DNA from: Dyella_B sp035503745
GTDB lineage: Bacteria > Pseudomonadota > Gammaproteobacteria > Xanthomonadales > Rhodanobacteraceae
Length of the DNA stretch: 64,000 bases
Direction of reading: 5' to 3'
NCBI RefSeq assembly: GCF_035503745.1
Contig: NZ_DATJTC010000016.1
Coordinates: 1-64,000 of the forward strand
The first letter of the stretch is position 1. Every line of letters begins with the position of its first letter. This document shows positions 58,429-64,000 of the stretch, one piece after another. The notes under the pieces are model-generated. The model was not told where the DNA came from. It did not search any database and was given only the letters and a program-made list of their open reading frames with translations. The translations under genes and the position numbers were made by a program.

Positions 58429-59582
58429 TGCGCGGCTCCCGTACCGCCGTTCGCGGCCGGCTTGGCGTTGGACGTGCGCAATTGCGCATCCATGTAAAAA
58501 CGCTCCTTGTTGGTGGCCGGATCGCGCTGGATCACGCCCTGGAAGTTCGCGCCGGTGATCAGTTTGCTGCTCTGCAAGACATCGATCAGCGGCGCCGCCT
58601 TCGCGCTTTGGCCCTGCAGGCCGACGCGACCGCTGCTGTCGACGGTGAAGCGTTCCAGCCAGGTGTCGTCGGGAATACGTGCGGTGAGATCTTGCAGTAC
58701 GTCCACCACCGCCACCGAGTCGGTCTTGCGGCGCGCGAGGAAACCGGCCGCGCCGGTGCTTTCCTCCAGCTGCTTGCGCAAGTTGGAAATTTTCTGCGCG
58801 TCGCCGCGCATGTCTTCAACCTGGGCCTGCATCGCGGCCAACGCTTCCTCGCGATTGTGCAGCCACTGGCCCAGGCAGAGCAGCAACAGCATGAGGGCCG
58901 CCGCGGCCAGCGCCAGGTTGAGGCGGCGGCGCGGATCGCGATGCGCGCGCACCATGTCCGGCGGCAGCAGGTTCACGCCGAGCCGGGCATCGCCCTCGCA
59001 CAGATCCACCGCATCGATGACGATGCCCGCATTGCGCAGATGCTCGAGCCGGGCATCCACCAGCGCGCGCGGTGCGGCGATCAGCTCGGCGGCGATGCGG
59101 CCCGCCGGTGCAGCGCCGCGCAATGGGCGCAGGTCGTAATAGACCTGGTCCAGGCGGAATGGCGTTTGCCGATCCATTTCGAAAGCGCCGATCTGGCGCA
59201 GGTTGTCGCGCGCGGCCTCGGGCAACAGCAGGCGGCGGCGCAGCACGCCTTCCGGCGGCAGGCACAGCGCAAGGCGCAGATCCTGCCGATCCACGCCCGC
59301 CAGGGCCGCGCCCAGCATGGCCTGCTGTTCGGGCGCGTCGAGCGTGTCGCTCCACGGCGCGGCGTTTTGCGGCTGCCCGCTGCGGCGCGCATGCCACTGG
59401 CCGCTTTCGTGGTGCAGCAGGCACCAGACGTTGCCGCCACTGAAGAACGCCTGCCAGCGCACCGGCAGCAGGGCACGCAACTGACCGCCCCACCAGGCCA
59501 TGAAGGCCGGCATCGGCGAACCGCGCCACGCGCGGCGTACGCGATCAAGCTGCGGTCGCAGCGTCTGCGTAGCGGAATTCAC
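58425..59582 (-). CDS. gspL: Type II secretion protein GspL (XpsL)
   Basis: 385-residue protein with a cytoplasmic actin-like domain (to about 215) that recruits the ATPase GspE, one membrane helix (LNLALAAAALMLLLLCLGQWL) and a periplasmic coiled-coil plus PilN-like domain (VVDVLQDLTARIPDDTWLERF). It couples ATP hydrolysis to pseudopilus growth. Overlaps neighbours by four bases on both sides. Confidence 0.88.
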   Translation of the reverse strand: MNSATQTLRPQLDRVRRAWRGSPMPAFMAWWGGQLRALLPVRWQAFFSGGNVWCLLHHESGQWHARRSGQPQNAAPWSDTLDAPEQQAMLGAALAGVDRQDLRLALCLPPEGVLRRRLLLPEAARDNLRQIGAFEMDRQTPFRLDQVYYDLRPLRGAAPAGRIAAELIAAPRALVDARLEHLRNAGIVIDAVDLCEGDARLGVNLLPPDMVRAHRDPRRRLNLALAAAALMLLLLCLGQWLHNREEALAAMQAQVEDMRGDAQKISNLRKQLEESTGAAGFLARRKTDSVAVVDVLQDLTARIPDDTWLERFTVDSSGRVGLQGQSAKAAPLIDVLQSSKLITGANFQGVIQRDPATNKERFYMDAQLRTSNAKPAANGGTGAAQ

Positions 59583-60442
59583 TCCTCATCCCCCTCTTGC
59601 CAACGCAATACCGCAAAAGATTGCGACCCGGGCCGAAATCCCTGCAGGCGCACGGTGGCATGCAAAACTGCACGCGTTCCATCGGCGAGCACCGCCTCTG
59701 ACCGAATACTATGCGTGATGCCATTGTTGCCGACCAGACCTGGCACCGGATTGCCCGCGCTCAGGGGTGGGCGAGCGGCAATCATCGCCGCCGCGCGTTG
59801 CAAATTCATGCCTGGCAGCGAGGCGAGCGCCAGCAGCGGCGCGGTGTTGGGATCGGGGCTGGGACGGCCGGACCAGATGGTGACGTAGGGCGCGACGGCC
59901 GCGTACAGCGCAGGGTCCATGCCCAGCACCATCTGCAGTTCGTCCACGCTGGCAAACGGGCCGTTACGCGGGCCGTAGTCGCGCCCCGCCGCGGCGTAGA
60001 CGGCGGCGCGTTGCGCCGCTTGCTGCGGCGATATGGCAAAGCTGCGCCAGTCGATCACCGCCTGCGCGACGGCCGCGGCGCGCGTGGGATCGGCACCCGC
60101 CAGACGGAACAGGTTGGTCAGGACGTCGGGGCTGGCAGCGTTGAGATCCACCTTGCCGCTTTCGGAAATCACCGAAATGCCGACCTTCGCGCCATCGAAC
60201 ACGAACGGATACAGGCGCCCGTCGGCGACCCATCGATCATTCACATTGGTGGCCTGCAGCGCATAGATGGCGCGCATCACGCCCGCTTCGGCCGCGTAAT
60301 ACGCGCGGGTCTGCTCGAACTGGTAACTGGCTTGCAGGCCTTCGTTGTGAGCCAGCGCGGCATAGCCGCCGAGCAAAATCGCCAGCAGCGTGCACGCCCA
60401 CATCACGACCAGCAAGGCGATGCCGCGTTGCGCGCGCTTCAT
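59579..60442 (-). CDS. gspK: Minor pseudopilin GspK (XpsK)
   Basis: 287-residue tip pseudopilin. Short leader MKRAQRG, then IALLVVMWACTLLAILLGG; as usual for GspK the +5 residue is not the standard glutamate. The large globular domain includes the helix-hairpin motif GKVDLNAASPDVLTNLFRLAG. ATG 60442 overlaps the gspJ stop by four bases; an upstream frame start at 60616 is not needed. Confidence 0.9.
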   Translation of the reverse strand: MKRAQRGIALLVVMWACTLLAILLGGYAALAHNEGLQASYQFEQTRAYYAAEAGVMRAIYALQATNVNDRWVADGRLYPFVFDGAKVGISVISESGKVDLNAASPDVLTNLFRLAGADPTRAAAVAQAVIDWRSFAISPQQAAQRAAVYAAAGRDYGPRNGPFASVDELQMVLGMDPALYAAVAPYVTIWSGRPSPDPNTAPLLALASLPGMNLQRAAAMIAARPPLSAGNPVPGLVGNNGITHSIRSEAVLADGTRAVLHATVRLQGFRPGSQSFAVLRWQEGDEE

Positions 60443-61113
60443 GGCACCACCCCCGGACCGCGCAAGCCGCGCAGCAAATTGCTCGGCCCTTGCATGGCGG
60501 CGGGATTGACCAGCAGGCTCGCGCTCATCAGCGGCCATTCGCGGCCGCCGTCGAGCGAAAGCTTGATGCTGACCACGTTGGGCATGTTGCCGGTGTATTT
60601 CCAGTCGCTTTGCCAATCCATCGGCTGGCCTTGCGAATTGAGGCCGCGATAGCTGAAGCCGCCACCCTTGATGCCATCGACCAGCACCTGCGGATCGCCC
60701 AGCGGCTTGGGGGCGCTGCCATCGGGCGGCAGCACGGCGAGGCTGGCTTCGAGCCGCTCGCCTTTGTCCTGGTCCTCGTCTGGTACCAGCTTCAACTGGA
60801 TCAGCTGCGGCCCCATGCGCCCCAGATAACCGGGCAACGGCGCGACGAAACGCATTTCGGTTTCGCTACCCTCGAAATAGATGTTGTTGCCGTCGCTGTC
60901 GTGCGCGATCGGCTGCGCCATCGCCTGCGCCAGCTCGCGCCGCAGGAATTGCTGCGCCGAACGCACCTGGTCGAGCTGTTCGATTTTCAGCGTGCCGGCC
61001 TGCACCGTATGCGTGGCCGTGCGCACGCCCGAATACACGCCCAGCAGCAACAGCGCCAGCAGCGCCATCGCGCCGAGCACTTCGAGCAGGGTGAATCCGG
61101 CGGCGCGCGTCAT
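60439..61113 (-). CDS. gspJ: Minor pseudopilin GspJ (XpsJ)
   Basis: 224-residue prepilin-like protein with leader MTRAAG and the methylated N-terminal segment FTLLEVLGAMALLALLLLG (Gly -1, Phe +1, Glu +5 present). The remaining globular part includes QFLRRELAQAM typical of GspJ. Translationally coupled to gspI and gspK. Confidence 0.92.
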   Translation of the reverse strand: MTRAAGFTLLEVLGAMALLALLLLGVYSGVRTATHTVQAGTLKIEQLDQVRSAQQFLRRELAQAMAQPIAHDSDGNNIYFEGSETEMRFVAPLPGYLGRMGPQLIQLKLVPDEDQDKGERLEASLAVLPPDGSAPKPLGDPQVLVDGIKGGGFSYRGLNSQGQPMDWQSDWKYTGNMPNVVSIKLSLDGGREWPLMSASLLVNPAAMQGPSNLLRGLRGPGVVP

Positions 61114-61538
61114 GGTGCGGGCAGCGGCGAAGGTGATGCATTGCTGCCGATGCGCAGCGTGCTGAAATGCGCGTGGCGCTCGAACGGCTCCACGCCCCAC
61201 ATGACATCCAGATCGAGCCGGAACATCTGCGTGTTGCCGCCGTTGCTGGCCGGCGGCACGCCCGGCGCCACCCATGGCGTCACTTGCAGGCGCCAGCGGT
61301 AGCGATCGTTGAAACGGCCTTCGCTGGTGCCGGGCTGGATCGGATCGAGCGTGTAGCGCGTATCCAGCAAGGAGCGCGCCCACAGCGCAACCTGGCTGTA
61401 TTGGGCTGCGTTCTGCGACAGGCGGATCGAGCCACCGGCCACTTCCATCAGCGCCGCGAAGGCGATCGCCAGCAACAGGATCGCCGCGATCACCTCAAGC
61501 AGGCTGAAGCCGCGCGCGCGGGGTGGCGGCGCGTTCAC
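61110..61538 (-). CDS. gspI: Minor pseudopilin GspI (XpsI)
   Basis: 142-residue prepilin-like protein. Leader MNAPPPRARG, then FSLLEVIAAILLLAIAFAAL with Gly -1, Phe +1 and Glu +5. The start is a GTG at 61538 overlapping the gspH stop (GTGA). The size and position are those of GspI. Confidence 0.9.
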   Translation of the reverse strand: MNAPPPRARGFSLLEVIAAILLLAIAFAALMEVAGGSIRLSQNAAQYSQVALWARSLLDTRYTLDPIQPGTSEGRFNDRYRWRLQVTPWVAPGVPPASNGGNTQMFRLDLDVMWGVEPFERHAHFSTLRIGSNASPSPLPAP

Positions 61539-62074
61539 GTGTGTGTTCCGGTATCGAACACGCTGATGGCACCGGTCAGCCACGATACGTTGATGTGCCA
61601 TTCGCGCCGGCCGCTGCGCAAGGTGATGCGCCCGCCGGTGGAACTGCCATCGGGAAAGAAGCGGATGCGCGCGATCGCGCCGCCGCTGGTGTCGCTGGCC
61701 GCGCTGGTCACCGACAGATCCAGGCCTTTGGGCAGGCGCACGTCGCGTTGATCGGCGCCGCGATAGGTGCCCTGCTGCGTGTCGACCTGAAAGATGCGCT
61801 GCTGGCCATGCATGATCGCCTGCGTGCGCGTGGCGCGCAGCGTCGCGGCAAGCTCGCCGGCGGCGGCGTTGATGCGCGCGCTGGCCAGGCCGTGGTTCAC
61901 GGAAATCGCCACCGCGACGGCCGCGATGGCGATCAGGATGATCACCGCCAGCATTTCCAGCAGCGTGAACGCACGCATGCCGCGCGGCGAAGGCGACCGA
62001 TGCATGGGCACGGAGCGAAGCGAGCGCGTTTGGCTCGTCGATCCGATGCACATGACCGGTCGCAGGCTGGTCAC
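61535..62074 (-). CDS. gspH: Minor pseudopilin GspH (XpsH)
   Basis: Prepilin-like protein with the N-terminal segment FTLLEMLAVIILIAIAAVAVAI. The residue before the cleavage-site phenylalanine is Ala (PRGMRA-FTLLE), not the invariant Gly. Up to 179 residues from the GTG at 62074, which overlaps the gspG stop as other genes in this operon do; ATG 62005 (MHRSPSPRG) or ATG 61978 (MRAFTLLE) would give shorter, more usual leaders. The C-terminal half (FFPDGSSTGGRITLRSG) is typical of GspH. The exact start is unsure. Confidence 0.88.
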   Translation of the reverse strand: MTSLRPVMCIGSTSQTRSLRSVPMHRSPSPRGMRAFTLLEMLAVIILIAIAAVAVAISVNHGLASARINAAAGELAATLRATRTQAIMHGQQRIFQVDTQQGTYRGADQRDVRLPKGLDLSVTSAASDTSGGAIARIRFFPDGSSTGGRITLRSGRREWHINVSWLTGAISVFDTGTHT

Positions 62075-62511
62075 TGCCAGTTACCCACGTCGGCGTCGTA
62101 GCCGTCGCCGCCGGGCTTGCCGTCGCGGCCGTAGAAAATCAGGTCGTAATTACCGTGTTCGCCGGGGTATTTGTAGCCGAAGTCGTGGCCCCACGGATCC
62201 TTCAGCTGCGAGGGCTTCACATACGGCCCTTGCCAATTGCTGGCAGTGGCCGGCTTGGCGACCAGGTCTCCCAGCGACGCCGGCGGCGAGCCGTTGTCCA
62301 GCGCATAGGCATCCACTGCCTGGCTGAGCGTGGTGAGCTGCGCCTTGCCGGCGCCGTACTTGCCCTTGTCCACGCTGCTGCCGACCTGGCGTACCACGAT
62401 CGCGCCGACGATGCCGATCAGCACGATCACCGCCAGCATTTCCAGCAGGGTGAAACCGGCGCTGCGGTAAGGATGGCGCAGGGACCGGGTTCGTGAATAT
62501 CTGTACTGCAT
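62071..62511 (-). CDS. gspG: Major pseudopilin GspG (XpsG)
   Basis: 146-residue main pseudopilus subunit. Leader of 18-19 residues ending in SAG, then FTLLEMLAVIVLIGIVGAIV with Glu +5. The C-terminal half shows the calcium-binding GspG pattern: LKDPWGHDFGYKYPGEHGNYDLIFYGRDGKPGG. ATG 62511 has GGAG about ten bases upstream. It is separated from gspF by 58 bases. Confidence 0.95.
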   Translation of the reverse strand: MQYRYSRTRSLRHPYRSAGFTLLEMLAVIVLIGIVGAIVVRQVGSSVDKGKYGAGKAQLTTLSQAVDAYALDNGSPPASLGDLVAKPATASNWQGPYVKPSQLKDPWGHDFGYKYPGEHGNYDLIFYGRDGKPGGDGYDADVGNWQ

Positions 62512-62569
62512 GGGCTGGTTTCTCCGTATTTTATGCGTGAACAAAGGGATGCTTATCGGACCGTGCCGA

Positions 62570-63787
62570 TCATTGAATGTTGCTGGTGAGGCTGAGCAGG
62601 GGCAGCAGGATAGCGGCCATGATGATCGCCACAAACACCGTCATGACGATGGTGAGCGCCGGCACCAGCGCGGCCAGCAGGCGATCGATGGAGCGGCGGC
62701 TTTCCAGCTCGAACGTGTCGGCCACTTTCAGCAGCATCGCGTCCAGCTGCCCGGCCTCCTCGCCTACCTGCACCATCTGGATCGCCAGCCGCGGAAATCG
62801 TTGCGATTGCGACAAGGCCAGGCTCAGCCCGTTACCGCCCTTGACCATTTCGGTGGCCTGCACCAGCGATTGGTCCAGCGCGCGGTTGGACGTGACCTGG
62901 CGCGCGATACCCAGCGCCGACAGCAGCGGCACGCCGTTCTTGACCAGCGTGCCGAGCGTGCGCGCCAGCCGCGCCGTTTCCACTTTCAGCACCAGCGGGC
63001 CGACCAGGCGCAGCTTCAGCACGCGTTCGTGCCAGGCCAGGCGCAGCGCCGGATCGCGCATGCGCGAGCGCCACACCAGCACGCCGGCCACCAGCAGCAG
63101 AATGATCAGCCACCACCAGTCCTGCAACGTGGTGCCCAGCGCCAGCACGGCCTGGGTGATCCATGGGATCGGCACCTGCATGTCCTGGAAGATCGGCACG
63201 AATTGCGGCACCACATACGTGAGCAGCAACAGCAGCGAACCGAGCACGCCCACCATCAGGAACGCCGGATAGATCAGCGCATTGATGATGCTGCCGCGCA
63301 ATTGCTGCGAGCGCTCCAGGTAATCGGCCAGGCGGCGCAAGGTGTCTTCCAGCGATCCGCCGACTTCGCCCGCGCGCACCAGTGCGATGTAGAGCTTGGG
63401 AAACACGCCATGTTCTTCGTCCAGCCCCTGCGACAGCGGCGTGCCGCCGCGTACGCGATCGCGCACGCGTTCGATCAGTTTCTTCGCATGCTCGCCCTCG
63501 GGCAGATCCATCAGGATGCCCAGTGCGCGATCGAGCGGCTGTCCCGCGCCCAGCAGCGTGGCAAGCTGGTGGGTGAATTGCGCCAGCTGATCGCCGCTGA
63601 AAGGTCCGCGCTTGAGAAAGCCGGCAAAACCGCCGCCCACGGCACCCGCATCGGCAGCCTTGGCTTCCAGCGGCGTATGGCCCTGGTCCTGCAGGCGTAC
63701 GATTACTTCGTCGAGACTGGCCGCCTCCATCTGACCCTGCACGATTTCGCCGGCGGCACTGACGGCGCGATAGCGGAACTGGCTCAT
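62570..63787 (-). CDS. gspF: Type II secretion inner-membrane protein GspF (XpsF)
   Basis: 405-residue platform protein with two copies of the T2SF domain (about 70-190 and 273-395) and three membrane helices. Characteristic blocks are FTHQLATLLGAGQPLDRAL, IALVRAGEVGGSLEDTLRRLADYLE and MVQVGEEAGQLDAMLLKVADTFE. First gene of the operon part in the window; gspE should lie beyond the right edge, with a repeat block in between. Confidence 0.95.
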   Translation of the reverse strand: MSQFRYRAVSAAGEIVQGQMEAASLDEVIVRLQDQGHTPLEAKAADAGAVGGGFAGFLKRGPFSGDQLAQFTHQLATLLGAGQPLDRALGILMDLPEGEHAKKLIERVRDRVRGGTPLSQGLDEEHGVFPKLYIALVRAGEVGGSLEDTLRRLADYLERSQQLRGSIINALIYPAFLMVGVLGSLLLLLTYVVPQFVPIFQDMQVPIPWITQAVLALGTTLQDWWWLIILLLVAGVLVWRSRMRDPALRLAWHERVLKLRLVGPLVLKVETARLARTLGTLVKNGVPLLSALGIARQVTSNRALDQSLVQATEMVKGGNGLSLALSQSQRFPRLAIQMVQVGEEAGQLDAMLLKVADTFELESRRSIDRLLAALVPALTIVMTVFVAIIMAAILLPLLSLTSNIQ

Positions 63788-63797
63788 GGCTTTTACT

Positions 63798-63955
63798 CCT
63801 CCCCCTGCTTGCAGGGGGAGGTTGGGAGGGGGTGACGCTCTTGTTTCGCATGATGGGCTTCACCCCACCCCAGCCCTCCCCTGCTGCACGCAGGGGAGGG
63901 GGTGAATTGCGGCGCTATTTTTTTGCTCCTCCCCCTGCTGCACGCGAGGTAAGGG
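63798..63955. repeat. Block of C-rich/G-rich hairpin repeats upstream of gspF
   Basis: An 11-bp perfect hairpin, CCTCCCCCTGC (63798-63808) with GCAGGGGGAGG (63811-63821), is followed by GTTGGGAGGGGGTG, a related inverted unit at 63861-63904 and a third partial unit (CTCCTCCCCCTGCTGCACGC) at 63927-63946. The same family appears as fragments at 4553 and 12120. No gene is seen from 63788 to the window end. Confidence 0.75.
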
Positions 63956-64000
63956 GTAAACGGCGTGACCAAGCAAGAAATCACGCGTAGACCAAGCCAC

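Noticed and set aside
63793..63984. Short reverse open frame of 63 codons at the right edge
   Set aside because: It lies wholly within the C-rich repeat block and its peptide just reflects the repeated units.
1..64000. CRISPR arrays, prophage or integrative element
   Set aside because: No regularly spaced direct repeats, integrase, phage structural genes or attachment repeats were seen; the genes are mostly conserved chromosomal functions.

Overview
The window looks like chromosome of a high-GC gammaproteobacterium of the Xanthomonadales (Lysobacterales), most likely family Rhodanobacteraceae (Dyella, Rhodanobacter or Frateuria-like). The evidence is the Xanthomonas-type order of type II secretion genes (F-G-H-I-J-K-L-M-N-D, with an XpsN in place of GspC), the engB / cytochrome c4 / two-DsbA neighbourhood, and several palindromic and C-rich intergenic repeats of the kind common in this order. 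I assign the organism by inference; there is no rRNA or tRNA gene in the window.

Layout. 1-9.8 kb: hopanoid (bacterial sterol-like lipid) genes: hpnJ, hpnK, hpnL, a ferritin-like di-iron protein, hpnA on the opposite strand, one eukaryote-type squalene synthase instead of the three-gene HpnCDE route, squalene-hopene cyclase and hpnG. ispA at 12.3 kb makes the farnesyl diphosphate that feeds this pathway. 9.9-12.1 kb: copper genes copC and copD. 13.2-16.3 kb: a small conserved protein, bioD, a TMEM175-like channel, free methionine sulfoxide reductase and engB. 16.4-21.7 kb: cytochrome c4, two DsbA paralogues, an EEP-family hydrolase, a small membrane protein and a membrane-bound GH17 protein. 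21.8-28.6 kb: soluble lytic transglycosylase, an NDUFA9-like protein, tRNA CCA-adding enzyme and an LtaS/MdoB-type phosphoglycerol transferase. 28.6-34.0 kb: tatABC-midA on the minus strand, a SYLF lipoprotein-like export product, hemH and an alpha/beta hydrolase.

34.0-38.4 kb: a five-gene minus-strand operon (membrane protein, small XRE regulator, exported TAP-like hydrolase, ABC ATPase, ABC permease) with a promoter that sits inside two matching 18-bp palindromes; this is the best candidate here for an undescribed regulated module. 38.5-44.6 kb: a chaperone-usher fimbrial operon preceded by two CRP/Clp-type sites, with an extra pilin gene facing it. 45.2-51.2 kb: ferredoxin-NADP reductase, the YadGH exporter, rluF and a secreted sedolisin (S53) with two PKD domains and a P-domain. 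52.0-54.5 kb: hrpB. 54.7-63.8 kb: type II secretion genes gspF to gspD on the minus strand, nearly all joined by 4-bp start/stop overlaps; gspE is expected just past the right edge.

The secreted S53 protease is a plausible type II secretion substrate, and the DsbA pair and Tat system supply folding and export functions. Two copies of a palindromic, TA-flanked element (5825-5925 and 26138-26329) differ at the same arm positions in a compensating way and are the most interesting non-coding signal.
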